From Piscinibacter defluvii (lineage in GTDB: Bacteria > Pseudomonadota > Gammaproteobacteria > Burkholderiales > Burkholderiaceae_C): a stretch of DNA of 56,968 nt. How positions within the stretch are numbered: position 1 is the first letter of the stretch; each line of letters starts with the position of its first letter. The position numbers and the translations under genes were made by a program. The notes under the pieces are model-generated. The model had not been told where the DNA came from, ran no database searches, and saw only the letters and a list, made by a program, of their open reading frames with translations. The stretch is from contig NZ_RCHJ01000029.1 of assembly GCF_004011805.1 (NCBI RefSeq), positions 1-56,968 of the forward strand, written 5' to 3'. Positions 1 to 10,670 of this stretch are shown in pieces.

Positions 1-82
1 CGACTTCCGCGCGGTCAACCCTCATGCCCGGTGACCCACTCGAAATTCAACAGAGCCTTGTTTTATTGACCCGGAGTTCGCC

Positions 83-352
83 ATGAAGAAGCTGTTGCTG
101 GTTGCCGTGTTCGCCGCCGCCGCGGTGCAAGCGGCGCCCCAGACCGTCACGCTCGACGTGCCCGGCATGACCTGCGCGGCCTGTCCGATCACGGTGAAGA
201 CGGCGATCTCGAAGGTCGACGGCGTGAGCAAGGTCGACGTGAGCTACGACAAGCGCCAGGCCGTGGTGACCTTCGACGATGCCAAGGCCAGCGTGCAGAA
301 GCTGACCCAGGCCACCGAGAACGCCGGCTACCCGTCCACCGTCAAGCGCTGA
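83..352 (+). CDS. merP: MerP, periplasmic mercuric-ion-binding protein
   Basis: Binds Hg(II) in the periplasm and passes it to the inner-membrane mercury transporter. The 89 residues begin with a Sec signal peptide (two Lys, then a Leu/Val/Ala-rich stretch, likely cleaved near residue 18) followed by a single heavy-metal-associated domain whose loop GMTCAAC supplies Cys31 and Cys34. Length and motif are typical of MerP. An SD-like GGAG lies about 7 nt before the ATG. It heads the visible mer set; merR and merT would be expected upstream but are outside the window. Confidence 0.95.
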   Translation: MKKLLLVAVFAAAAVQAAPQTVTLDVPGMTCAACPITVKTAISKVDGVSKVDVSYDKRQAVVTFDDAKASVQKLTQATENAGYPSTVKR

Positions 353-378
353 ACCGCAGCGGCGGCAAGGAGGCCACC

Positions 379-786
379 ATGAACGTCATGACGCGCATTG
401 CCGACAAGGCCGGCGCGCTGGGCAGCATCGTCTCGGCGATGGGCTGCGGCGCCTGCTTCCCGGCCCTTGCCAGCCTCGGTGCTGCCCTCGGGCTCGGCTT
501 CCTGAGCCAGTTCGAGGCCTTGTTCGTCACCGTGCTGCTGCCGCTGTTCGCGGGGCTCGCGCTGCTGGCCAATGCGCTGGGCTGGTTCAGTCACCGCCAG
601 TGGCACCGCAGCGTGCTCGGCATGATCGGACCGGCCATCGTGCTGGTCGCCAGCTTCACCGTAGCCGAGAAGCTCCTCTACGTGGGCCTCGCGACGATGG
701 TCGCCGTGTCGGTGTGGGACTTCGTCTCCCCTGCAAACCGGCGCTGCGGGCCCGAAGGCTGCGAGGTCGCGCCCAGGCACTCCTGA
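379..786 (+). CDS. merC: MerC, inner-membrane mercury transport protein
   Basis: Membrane protein that moves Hg(II) into the cytoplasm. The 135 residues form about four hydrophobic segments, with a metal-binding pair Cys23/Cys26 (MGCGAC) in the first segment, as in the MerC family, and further cysteines in the C-terminal tail (RRCGPEGC). AAGGAGG precedes the ATG by 7 nt. It lies 26 nt after merP and 33 nt before merA, so the three are almost certainly one transcript. Length matches known MerC proteins. Confidence 0.93.
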   Translation: MNVMTRIADKAGALGSIVSAMGCGACFPALASLGAALGLGFLSQFEALFVTVLLPLFAGLALLANALGWFSHRQWHRSVLGMIGPAIVLVASFTVAEKLLYVGLATMVAVSVWDFVSPANRRCGPEGCEVAPRHS

Positions 787-2505
<1,719 letters not shown>

Positions 2506-2555
2506 GACGCGTGCCATGGGCGCAGTTGATTGGCCTTGACGTAGAGACTGCTCAT

Positions 2556-2589
2556 GAGAGCCTGAGGCATCTGCTTCCTCGGGGCTCTC
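2556..2589 (+). promoter_or_regulatory. Hairpin abutting the start of the SbcC-like gene
   Basis: GAGAGCC (2556-2562) pairs with GGCTCTC (2583-2589), with an inner GAGG/CCTC pairing. The 3' arm ends one base before the ATG at 2591 and covers the place where a ribosome-binding site should be. It could terminate the mer transcript or mask translation of the next gene; no U-tract follows, so a pure terminator is less likely. Confidence 0.5.
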
Positions 2590-2590
2590 C

Positions 2591-5047
2591 ATGCAACCTC
2601 TCGCACTCACCCTCAAGGGATTCCGCGGCATTCGTGACGGCCTGGGCCGCGACGAGATCACGCTGGACCTCGAGCGCCTGACCCAGGACGCGCAACTGAT
2701 CGCCATCGTCGGGGCGAACGGCAGCGGCAAGTCGACGATCATGGACTGCCTCGTGCCCTACATCGGACTGCCGAGCCGCGCCGCGCTGGCCGGTGCGGGC
2801 GGCTTCTCCTACTACGACCACGTGTACCTGCCCGAAAGCGTGAAAGACCTGACCTGGGCGCACGAGGGCCGCTGCTACCGCTCGCAGATCGTCATCCGCC
2901 TCTGTGGCCGCCGCCGCACCGAGGCCTTCCTGCACACGCTCGACGATGCCGGGCACTGGCGGCCGGTGCAGCTCGACGACGGCATGGTGTCCGACGGCCG
3001 GGTCGAAACCTATACCCGCTGCGTCGAGGCCATCTGCGGCAGCGCCGAGACGTTCTTCACCTCCGTGTTCGCGGCGCAGGGCAAGCGCCAGCTCAGTACC
3101 TATCGCAACGCCGAGATCAAGTCGCTGCTGGCGGACCTGCTCGGGCAGGAAGAGATCCAGGCTCTGGGCCAGAAGGCCGCGGAGACGGTGCGCCTGTTGA
3201 AGGCGGGGTTGGCGACCATCCGGCAGGAACTGGTCGGGCTCGACGCGGAGGGGGTGCGCCTGGAGGCGACACGCCGGCGGCTCGACGGAGCGGGCGAACG
3301 CATGGCGGCGGCCGAGCGTGCCAAGACGGCGGCGCATTCCGCATTGGAGGCAGCGCAGGCGCGGCATGCGCGCGTGGCGGTCGAGCGCGAGCAGTCGCGG
3401 GCCACCGAAGCTCGCCGCGCACAGCTCGCGGCCGAACGCCAGTCCACTCTCGACACCACCGCGCAGGCTCGCCGTGCGCTCCAGTCCAGGGATCAGGTCG
3501 AGCGGCAACGGCTGGAGCAACTTGACCAGCGGGTCGCCGGACGGCGTCAGCAGGAATGCTCGCGGCGCCAGGCGCTGACCCTGTCCCGGCAGCGTTGCCA
3601 GGCAGTGCTTGCCGAGGCCGGCGAGGTACAGCGTGCGGACCGGCGCCTGCCGCTCGCGCAGCGTGTGCAGGCGCTGCGCAGCGCGCTCACCGAAGCCTGT
3701 CGCCAGCAGACACACGCGCTGACGCGCTGCCAAGGGGCGGTGCGGCTTGCCGAACACCGCGTGGCAGGCATCGAGCAAGAGGCGGGGCGGGCCGCGCTGA
3801 AAGCCGAGGAACTCGCGCGCCGGTTCGGCCTGACCGGCGAGGTGCCCTGCGTCGGCACGGACCTGCAGGGCCGTTGCAAGCTGCTGGGTGACGCGCGCGA
3901 GGCGCAATCGCTGATCCCGAACGCCCATGCCCAGTTGGCCCGGCTGGCCGTCGAGAAGGCCGCGGCGCAGCAGGAACTGCTCGCCGCGCGCCAGCGCTGC
4001 GAAGCGCTGGCCGGCGCACCGCAGAACCTGGCACGGGCCGAGCACCGCGAAGCCGCCGCGCGCGAGCGGGTGAGTCGCCTGGCCGTGATGTGCTCGAAGG
4101 CGCCGGCGTGCGCACAGGCACAGATGACATTGGTCGAGATCGACCAGGAGTTGCAGGCGCTGGGCCCTGCGCTGGCCGCCGATGCGGCTGCCGAAACCGC
4201 CGACGAGCGCGCCGAGCGCCAGCAAATCGCCGCGGCACGCCAGGCGATCGAGGAGCAACAGGAACAACTGGCGAGGCAGGCCACGGCGGCGCTGGCGCGC
4301 CTGGATCACGCGCTTGCGTCGCTGCCGCCCGCCTTCGACGAGCGACAGGTGACGCAGGCCGCTCAAGCGCTGGGTGCCGCTCGGGAAGCCTTCGGCGCGA
4401 CCGAGCAATCGATGCTGACGGCGGTGCGCGAAGCGCAGACGATCGAGGAGGTGTCCAAACAAGTGGCCGCGCTGGCCGAGCGCCGCGAGCGCGTTCACGC
4501 GCGCAGCGCTCGCGTCGAGGACGAACTGGGCAACTGGAGCCTCTTCGCGCGCTGCATGAGCAACGACGGCCTGATCGCGCTGGCGATCGACGATGCGGGG
4601 CCCGCGCTCTCGGCGTTGGCGAACGACCTGCTGCTGGCCTGCTACGGACCGCGCTTCACGGTGTCGATCCACACCTTGCTGGAGACCGCCAAGGGCGAAC
4701 AGAAGGAGGGCTTCGACATCCTCGTGCACGACGGCGACACCGGCGAAAGCAAGAGCGTCAGCCTGATGAGCGGGGGCGAGCGAACGTTCGTGGAGTCATG
4801 CCTGACCCGCGCGATCGCGTTGTACCTGGCGCGAAACACCGGCCGCCGCTACACCACGCTGTTCACCGACGAGGCGGACGGCGCGCTGGACTCCCAGCGC
4901 AAGCGCATGTTCATACTGGGCGGCTACGAGCGCGAGTTCTTCGTCTCGCAGACGCCGGAGCTGACGGCGATGGCCGACGCCGTGATCGACCTCGACGCGC
5001 TGAAGGCGGACCGATGCGAAGCGCAAAGGTCCGTCTCCGCGGCGTAG
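2591..5047 (+). CDS. SbcC/Rad50-like AAA ATPase, copy 1 (small internal deletion)
   Basis: SMC/Rad50-type ATPase of the SbcC kind, expected to act in DNA end processing. 818 residues: Walker A GANGSGKST (41-49), long Ala/Arg/Gln/Glu-rich coiled coil (about 180-620) interrupted by a C-x8-C element (VPCVGTDLQGRC) at the likely hinge, ABC signature LMSGGERTF near 725, Walker B TLFTDEADGALD near 757. Compared with the other copies in this window it lacks eight residues after Walker B: RMF-I-LGGY here versus RMF-MNMKREVLR-LGGY. That loss sits next to the D-loop and may impair it. No SbcD nuclease partner is nearby. It follows merA by 85 nt. Confidence 0.85.
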   Translation: MQPLALTLKGFRGIRDGLGRDEITLDLERLTQDAQLIAIVGANGSGKSTIMDCLVPYIGLPSRAALAGAGGFSYYDHVYLPESVKDLTWAHEGRCYRSQIVIRLCGRRRTEAFLHTLDDAGHWRPVQLDDGMVSDGRVETYTRCVEAICGSAETFFTSVFAAQGKRQLSTYRNAEIKSLLADLLGQEEIQALGQKAAETVRLLKAGLATIRQELVGLDAEGVRLEATRRRLDGAGERMAAAERAKTAAHSALEAAQARHARVAVEREQSRATEARRAQLAAERQSTLDTTAQARRALQSRDQVERQRLEQLDQRVAGRRQQECSRRQALTLSRQRCQAVLAEAGEVQRADRRLPLAQRVQALRSALTEACRQQTHALTRCQGAVRLAEHRVAGIEQEAGRAALKAEELARRFGLTGEVPCVGTDLQGRCKLLGDAREAQSLIPNAHAQLARLAVEKAAAQQELLAARQRCEALAGAPQNLARAEHREAAARERVSRLAVMCSKAPACAQAQMTLVEIDQELQALGPALAADAAAETADERAERQQIAAARQAIEEQQEQLARQATAALARLDHALASLPPAFDERQVTQAAQALGAAREAFGATEQSMLTAVREAQTIEEVSKQVAALAERRERVHARSARVEDELGNWSLFARCMSNDGLIALAIDDAGPALSALANDLLLACYGPRFTVSIHTLLETAKGEQKEGFDILVHDGDTGESKSVSLMSGGERTFVESCLTRAIALYLARNTGRRYTTLFTDEADGALDSQRKRMFILGGYEREFFVSQTPELTAMADAVIDLDALKADRCEAQRSVSAA

Positions 5048-5082
5048 CGGCCGCGGGCCCAAGCCGGCAGCGCCGGCATCGG

Positions 5083-5313
5083 TCATTGCGGCTTGGCTCG
5101 CTGCGTGTGCGGATCGGCCGAATCATGGTGACCGATTCCACGCAGGTATGCCCGATCGAGCAGGTACTCAATCGCTGGCTCGCTCTTCGCGAGCTGCTCC
5201 AGGGCGCACAGCAGGTGATCCGCAACGCCGCGGTGCTCACTCGCGACGGCCAGGCTGTAGAGCCGCAACAGCCCTCGCGCGAGGCGAAGGAAGGATCCGA
5301 GGTCGCTGTTCAT
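5083..5313 (-). CDS. Small protein of unknown function (76 aa)
   Basis: Not recognised. The ATG at 5313 is preceded by GGAGGT at good spacing; a longer in-frame start at 5385 would overlap the promoter described below and is rejected. The protein is Leu/Ala-rich and predicted helical (FLRLARGLLRLYSLA, then ALEQLAKSEPAIEYLLD). It is transcribed towards the end of ATPase copy 1. Its own MerR-type promoter and position next to mer genes hint at a metal-related accessory role, but that is inference only. Confidence 0.6.
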   Translation of the reverse strand: MNSDLGSFLRLARGLLRLYSLAVASEHRGVADHLLCALEQLAKSEPAIEYLLDRAYLRGIGHHDSADPHTQRAKPQ

Positions 5314-5354
5314 CGCAGACCTCCAAGCGGGGCACCACTGCCCCGAGCGCTCGC

Positions 5355-5385
5355 AGCGTAGAGCTTGCCCCTGTGTCAAAGTCAA
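5355..5385 (-). promoter_or_regulatory. Candidate MerR-family-type promoter
   Basis: On the minus strand TTGACT (5385-5380) and TACGCT (5360-5355) are separated by 19 bp, the over-long spacer characteristic of promoters activated by MerR-family regulators, with an imperfect dyad in the spacer. It points at the 76-aa gene starting at 5313. The regulator is not in the window. Confidence 0.5.
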
Positions 5386-5430
5386 CCCCCGGCCGCACTC
5401 CCTCCCTCGGAGCGAGACTGCGGCGGAGGT

Positions 5431-5850
5431 TCAGCGCTGCAGCGAAACCACCTGGGGCTTGTGGGCGCGGCGCACTTCGGCCAACTCCCGGTCGCGCCGC
5501 ACGAGTTGCAGCCGCGTCTCCTGCCAGGCTGCGAAGTAGTGGTCGACCAGTGCCGCGAGCTTGGTGAGCTGCTCGCGCAAGGCGGCATTGTCGCGGCGCA
5601 GGCGCGCCGCGCGCCCGGCGTCATCGGGGCGCCGAAGGTGCTTCTGCTGAGCCGCGTGCAACGCCTGCACGACATCGGGGTGGTAGCGGTACAGCGCGTT
5701 GCGCGAGATGCCGGCCAGATCGCACAGGGCGGTGGCGGTCAGTGCCGGCGGCGAGGCGCTGCCGCCACGCTGTCGAACCATCGTCGTCAGCGCCTCGCGC
5801 AGGCGCTGGGCCGATGCGGTCTTGGTTGTGCCGCGCCCCTGCTTCGTCAT
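5431..5850 (-). CDS. TnpC-like transposition accessory protein (DUF6262-like)
   Basis: 139 residues with an N-terminal helix-turn-helix-like segment (ATALCDLAGISRNALYRYH, about residues 38-56) followed by a coiled coil (RLRRDNAALREQLTKLAALV). This is the layout of the small TnpC-type protein encoded after the recombinases in Tn554-like elements, where it helps orientation or efficiency of integration. Start ATG overlaps the stop of the upstream recombinase (ATGA). Assignment is by architecture and context. Confidence 0.7.
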   Translation of the reverse strand: MTKQGRGTTKTASAQRLREALTTMVRQRGGSASPPALTATALCDLAGISRNALYRYHPDVVQALHAAQQKHLRRPDDAGRAARLRRDNAALREQLTKLAALVDHYFAAWQETRLQLVRRDRELAEVRRAHKPQVVSLQR

Positions 5851-7730
5851 GATCGCTCCTTCCCATCGCTGTCGATCGTGCGGACCAGCGACCTTGCCTC
5901 ATCGAGTCGTGCGCGGACGATGCGCAGGGTCTGCCGCGGCAGGGCCGGCTCGTCCAGCAACCGCTCGCAGCGGTGGACTTGCTCGACCCAATAGGGTCGA
6001 TGCCGCTGCGACACCACGAAATTCTTGCAGCGCGCGCAGGTCGACGGCTCGCGGCGAGCGGGGTTCGGGCCGGCCACGTTGCCGAGGCAGGCGCTGTGCT
6101 CTTCGCGATAGACGCAGAAGCCCCAGTCGCAGATGCCGAGCACAAGCCCCGCGTCCACCAGCAGGCGCGCGTAGCTTGCGAGGTCTTCCTTCATGCGCTT
6201 GCCCCGAAAGCGCGGGCGATTGGCCATGATCTCCTCGCCGGCGCGGCCGCCCAGGCCGGGTGTCGCCAGCATGTGTTCCCACGCGTTGACCGACTGCTGC
6301 AGGATCTCGGCGTCGATCTCCTGGGCGAGCCGGTAGTCGGAGCCGGCGTAGCCATGGTCGGTCTCGGCCCGTTCGCGATGACCGAGTTGCTGGGCCAGCG
6401 CGAACAGGCAAGTCCTGTCGCGCAACGCCGCGAACCTGGCGAAGGTCTTGCGGCCCTGGTGCGTGGAGAGCCGCCACGGCCGGTCCTGGTGCGTAAGGCC
6501 CAGCCAGGCGCCAAAGCGCTGCAGCTGGATGTTGATCCGTGCGATCGACGGAATCTCGAGCAGTTCGGGCAGGACCTCGTGCCACTCCGTCGCGCCGTTG
6601 CCGTGCCAGCGGCGCAACCACAACTCGTCGCGTCCGGAGACGGCGCGGTGCCCGGCGGACAAGGCTTCGAGCACCGCCACGGCCTGCACCGCGGCAGGAG
6701 GTGCAACCCATTCGTGCGGCCGCCCGTGGTAGCCCGATTGGCGCTTGAAGATCGCCCCGACGATCACGGTGACCGGCTCGCTGGCGCCGTCGGCGCAACG
6801 GTGCTGCACGCAGCCGGCCTTCAAGTGCAGGATCTCGCTGACGCGCGGGCCGACCAAGTAGGAGATGACGACGAAGCAGGCGGCATACAGCAAGTCGGTG
6901 CGCAGGACGAGTTCGCGGACCGATCGCACCGGGGAATCACCATCGGGGATGCCGGCGCTGGCGCTTCGAAGTGCCCGTGTCGCTCTTCCGGTGTGGGCAT
7001 GGCCCGCACCACGACCGCCGGTCGCCGCCTGCCGATAAGTCGGCCAGGCGCGCAGAACGATGGGAGCGTCGCGGGTGAGGATGTCGATGGCCGCCTGCAC
7101 CAATGCCACGGCTACGGTGTCCGGCGTGTAAGGCCAGGGTCGACGCAGCCCCTCGTGATAGCCGGCGGCCTGGCGCTGATCGTGTCCCGCAAAGGGGTCG
7201 AAGCACACGCTGTCGTCGAGTTCGCCGCGAAAGCGATGGAAGTACGCGAACAGGTACAGGTGGCGCTGCACGGTCCCCGGCGCTCGCTGCGAGGGGTGGC
7301 CAGTCAGGGGGCGCGTGCGCAGCCACTGCTGGAATTCCAGCAGCGCCGGCGGGTCGAGCGCTCCAAAGCGGCTGAAGCCCTCACCGTCCATCCATTGAAG
7401 CAGGCAGCGCAGGGTGTGAAAGTACTGCGCCACCGTGCTCGGACGCAGAGGCAGGCCGGTGGACAGCGAGCGCGATCGGATGAGGGCGACGAGCTGCCTG
7501 CTGGTCTCCCGCAGCGTGGCGTAGCGCTCGTCGGTGAATCGTCGGCCGTCTCGCAGATCGAAGTCCCAGCGCAGGCGCACAGGCTGCCGTTCTTCCAGCG
7601 CGTTGCCTGGCGCAAGAATCCAGACATCGTCTTCCCACCTCGAGTCGAGCAGGAACCATCCACGATCGCCGGCGCGTTCGCCCGCGGGGACGGCGGGACG
7701 GTCGGTGACGATGTCCTGCAGGGCTGGCAT
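5847..7730 (-). CDS. Large tyrosine recombinase (TnpB-like)
   Basis: 627 residues from the ATG at 7730, ten bases after the preceding stop; the size matches Tn554 TnpB (about 630). The catalytic domain shows the first Arg (YLVGPRVSEILHL), the box-II HQGRKTF with His and Arg, LGHRE and a downstream Tyr (DHGYAGSDY). A Cys-rich C-terminal tail (CDWGFCVYRE, CARCKNF, HRCERLL) may bind zinc. It cuts and rejoins DNA through a phosphotyrosine intermediate, presumably together with the two upstream recombinases. Longer in-frame starts would overlap the upstream gene. Confidence 0.8.
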   Translation of the reverse strand: MPALQDIVTDRPAVPAGERAGDRGWFLLDSRWEDDVWILAPGNALEERQPVRLRWDFDLRDGRRFTDERYATLRETSRQLVALIRSRSLSTGLPLRPSTVAQYFHTLRCLLQWMDGEGFSRFGALDPPALLEFQQWLRTRPLTGHPSQRAPGTVQRHLYLFAYFHRFRGELDDSVCFDPFAGHDQRQAAGYHEGLRRPWPYTPDTVAVALVQAAIDILTRDAPIVLRAWPTYRQAATGGRGAGHAHTGRATRALRSASAGIPDGDSPVRSVRELVLRTDLLYAACFVVISYLVGPRVSEILHLKAGCVQHRCADGASEPVTVIVGAIFKRQSGYHGRPHEWVAPPAAVQAVAVLEALSAGHRAVSGRDELWLRRWHGNGATEWHEVLPELLEIPSIARINIQLQRFGAWLGLTHQDRPWRLSTHQGRKTFARFAALRDRTCLFALAQQLGHRERAETDHGYAGSDYRLAQEIDAEILQQSVNAWEHMLATPGLGGRAGEEIMANRPRFRGKRMKEDLASYARLLVDAGLVLGICDWGFCVYREEHSACLGNVAGPNPARREPSTCARCKNFVVSQRHRPYWVEQVHRCERLLDEPALPRQTLRIVRARLDEARSLVRTIDSDGKERS

Positions 7731-7740
7731 GGCAGCGGCC

Positions 7741-9483
7741 TCAGCGCAGGTCCAGCAGCGGCGGAAGTTGCGACAACAGCGACTCGGCCGCCGCGAGCTC
7801 TCGTTCGGCGAAGCGCGGCAAGATGTCCTCCTCGAGGATGCGTAGCTGGGGCGCGTAGAAGGCCTGCCAGCGCGCGGGATGCAGCGTCGCTGCCGCGGCG
7901 CGAAGGTGGTCACGCGCCTGGAGCAGACGAGCCACCGTCAGCGGCTCCGGCGCGATCACGGCGTTGGGGCAGGTGAAGCAGCCCATGAAGTTGGTGCAGA
8001 GCTCGCCCTGACGTGTACCCGGCGCGGTGCCGGCCAGCGGATCCTTGCAGTCGAAGCCGAACATCGAAACCAGCTCGCCCGATGGGAGCCGCGCGCTCGG
8101 CGGTGACGCCGCGGCCACCGGCGGAGACGACTTGGTCGACGCTGTGAGGTGCTCGATGAAGGCCTCTTGCAATGCGGCGATGCGCACGTGGTTGTGCCTG
8201 CGGACGACCGGCACCTCGACATAGCGGACGGTCGTCGCGATGTTGGCGTGGTTGGCCAAAGCCCGCGTTCGAAGCAGATCGCCGCTGGCGCGGTAGAAGT
8301 TGCACAGGACGCTGGGCCGAATGCTCACCAACGAAAACGCAGCAAGGCCATGGCGTTCGCAGAATTGCGCGAGCAGGTGGTGGACCGTGACGGTGGACAT
8401 CGCGTTCACGGTGCGCAGTCCCTTGAAGATGAAGAGGCGGTTGCGCTGTTCCGGTGGTGCGAGCGGCCGCAACTGCTCGTTCCAGGCGAGGATGTCCCTG
8501 ATCAGCGCCGGCGGCTCGAACGGGGCGTCACGTTCGAACGTGCGTCGCTGCAGGCGTCCGGCGCGGGCCTTGAACCACACCAGCGCTTGGCGGTTCTCCA
8601 GCAGGGGGACCTCCTGCAGGCAGTCGCGCGCGAGTTCGGCGATGGGCTCGGGGTTGCCGGCCGTGTGGATCATGATGGCCAGGTAGTACGGCAGCAGCGA
8701 GACGGCACGCGGGTACAGGCAGGGCTCGATCTGCTTGGCGCCGCCCCACCGTCGCACCGCCAGCTGCAACGGATGGTTGCCGCGCCGTTGCAGCTCGAGG
8801 CCGCTGGGCACGATGCCGCCGAAGCGTCGATCGACCTCGGCAAGAAGCCAACCCAAAGAGCCGACCTTGTCGCCATCGGCAGCGCGCTGCGCGGCGGCCG
8901 ATGCGCGCGCTTCCCTCATCGCAGCGATGTCTGCTTCGCAAGCACGCAGGATGGCGCGGAGCTCGCGTGCCGGCAGCGTCGCGCGTGAGGGGTCGTCGCG
9001 GCCGCGCCCTGGAAAGGGCGTGAAAGAGTGGTCGATGTGGCCGACGAGATCGGGGCGACAGCGTTCGAGCCAGCGCAGCAGCCGGCGCAACGCACTGTAG
9101 ACCCCAGCTCGCGTGGAGATTGCCCATGGCCTGCCGTCCGAGCGCCGTTGGGCGTTGAGCCACTCGACATAGCGCACCAGCATCCGTCGGTCCAGGTCCG
9201 CGAGCGACGCGACGGCTCCCGATTCGGCCGCGAAGCGGTTGAAAGTCAGCACCGAGGTCCAGCATGACTTGATGCTGCGGGGCGACCGGGCTCCGAGGTG
9301 GCTCCAGAACGCCTGTGCCAGCGCGAGCCGCACGTCCTCTGGCAAGCACAGTGACGAAAAGTCGACGACCGTCTTGCGAACCACACGAGGGGCATCGAAG
9401 CGAGCGGGCTGCGCGTCGTGCGCTGGCGCCGCCACCGCTTCGTGCGACAGGACCCGACGTATGCTCTGGCGCGGCGACTTCAT
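7741..9483 (-). CDS. Tyrosine recombinase, second of three
   Basis: 580 residues from an ATG that overlaps the previous stop (ATGA at 9483-9480), which fixes the start. The recombinase fold is recognisable from the N-terminal SAM-like region (CWTSVLTFNRFAAESGAV) and the C-terminal NHANIATTVRYVEV with the likely nucleophilic Tyr. Box II reads SIRPSVL rather than HxLR, so the usual His is missing. A C-terminal cysteine cluster (LCTNFMGCFTCP) resembles a zinc site. The altered active site suggests it works only within the three-recombinase set. Confidence 0.75.
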   Translation of the reverse strand: MKSPRQSIRRVLSHEAVAAPAHDAQPARFDAPRVVRKTVVDFSSLCLPEDVRLALAQAFWSHLGARSPRSIKSCWTSVLTFNRFAAESGAVASLADLDRRMLVRYVEWLNAQRRSDGRPWAISTRAGVYSALRRLLRWLERCRPDLVGHIDHSFTPFPGRGRDDPSRATLPARELRAILRACEADIAAMREARASAAAQRAADGDKVGSLGWLLAEVDRRFGGIVPSGLELQRRGNHPLQLAVRRWGGAKQIEPCLYPRAVSLLPYYLAIMIHTAGNPEPIAELARDCLQEVPLLENRQALVWFKARAGRLQRRTFERDAPFEPPALIRDILAWNEQLRPLAPPEQRNRLFIFKGLRTVNAMSTVTVHHLLAQFCERHGLAAFSLVSIRPSVLCNFYRASGDLLRTRALANHANIATTVRYVEVPVVRRHNHVRIAALQEAFIEHLTASTKSSPPVAAASPPSARLPSGELVSMFGFDCKDPLAGTAPGTRQGELCTNFMGCFTCPNAVIAPEPLTVARLLQARDHLRAAAATLHPARWQAFYAPQLRILEEDILPRFAERELAAAESLLSQLPPLLDLR

Positions 9484-10670
9484 GGCGCCCCCGTCTCCGA
9501 CAGCAGCGTGTCGAGCACGTCCTTGAGGACGCATGGGTCGACGGCAACGGCGCGAAGGTAGCGGTCGGTGGTGTCGAGGTGCTCGTGGCCAAGCAGCACC
9601 TTCACGACGATCAGAGGGTTGATCTTGGCGCCTCGGTCGGCCAGGTGCTCGAGCCGGGCGAGCAGCATGCACGCGAAGGTGGCCCGCAGCAGGTGCGTGG
9701 TGGCCTTGAACCCGCAGGCCAGACCCGCCTGGCTCACGGCTCGCTGATAGGCGTTCTTGCCCGCGGGCGATCCGCGGGCGTTGACGAACAATGCCTTGTG
9801 CTCGGAGATGCGACCCTTGCGTCGAGCGCGCGCGAGCCAGGCGAAGCGATGGCCGCTGACGTAGCCGTCGGTCTCGTCGAGCAGGCTGGCCGGCGCGATC
9901 ACGTGGCCGGGCTTGCGGCCCTTGCGAATGACCTCGATCGCGTGGTGCAGCGTGGCTGACGCACGGCGATGGCCTATGTCGTTGACGCTGAGGCGCAGCA
10001 GTTCGCTGATGCGCAGGCCCGTATACAGCTGCCAGCGTGCCATCAGGTCGTAGGGCGGTGCGAGCTCCGCGAGGAGTTCGCGCGCCTGCTCGGAGACCAA
10101 CGGCCTCGGCAACGCCTCGTACTGCCGAAGGATGAAGATGCTGTGTTCATGGGTCGCAGCGTGACTGGCCTGCGTCGGCCGCTGATGCCGTGCGAGCCGG
10201 AGGTCGCGCGTCTTGTCCGCCAGCGGCGAGGCGTTCAACCATTGCGTCCGAACTGCCCACTCGTAGAACCGAAGCACGCCACGAACGCGATGATTGATGG
10301 TCGTCGTCCGGTACGGGCGGCCGGTGTGGGGGCTCGGCTGCGCCATCATGCGGTTCCGATAGGCCACGAGGTCGACCGCGTCGGCGCTCTCCCACGGGAT
10401 GTCGTTCTGCTCGAGCGTCTCGAACCAGTCGTACAGGATCTCGGCGTAGGTCCTCCGCGTGTCGTCGGTATGGGCGCGCTGGACCGAGTGTTCATGCAGG
10501 AAGGCGACCGCCGGTTCGATCAACTGCCAGTGTCTGGTGAACAGAAGCGGGAATCCGGCGGGCCGAGGCTCGCGCACGGCGACAGCGCGCGCCTGTTCGG
10601 CAGCGTCGCGCGTTCGCGCGGCCACTTCATCAGGGGTCGGCAGCGAGGCCTTGCGGATGATCTGAACCAT
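9480..10670 (-). CDS. Tyrosine recombinase, first of three (TnpA-like)
   Basis: 396 residues, close to the 361 of Tn554 TnpA. Catalytic residues visible: Arg in LYTGLRISELLRLS, HLLRATF (box II), LLGHEHLDTTDRYLR with His and Tyr. The ATG at 10670 lies 41 bases inside the end of the upstream small gene, and the end overlaps the next recombinase start. The three recombinases are therefore translationally linked. Confidence 0.82.
   Translation of the reverse strand: MVQIIRKASLPTPDEVAARTRDAAEQARAVAVREPRPAGFPLLFTRHWQLIEPAVAFLHEHSVQRAHTDDTRRTYAEILYDWFETLEQNDIPWESADAVDLVAYRNRMMAQPSPHTGRPYRTTTINHRVRGVLRFYEWAVRTQWLNASPLADKTRDLRLARHQRPTQASHAATHEHSIFILRQYEALPRPLVSEQARELLAELAPPYDLMARWQLYTGLRISELLRLSVNDIGHRRASATLHHAIEVIRKGRKPGHVIAPASLLDETDGYVSGHRFAWLARARRKGRISEHKALFVNARGSPAGKNAYQRAVSQAGLACGFKATTHLLRATFACMLLARLEHLADRGAKINPLIVVKVLLGHEHLDTTDRYLRAVAVDPCVLKDVLDTLLSETGAP

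Noticed and set aside
1-82. Possible end of merT before merP
   Set aside because: None of the three frames resembles the conserved MerT C-terminus; too short to decide.
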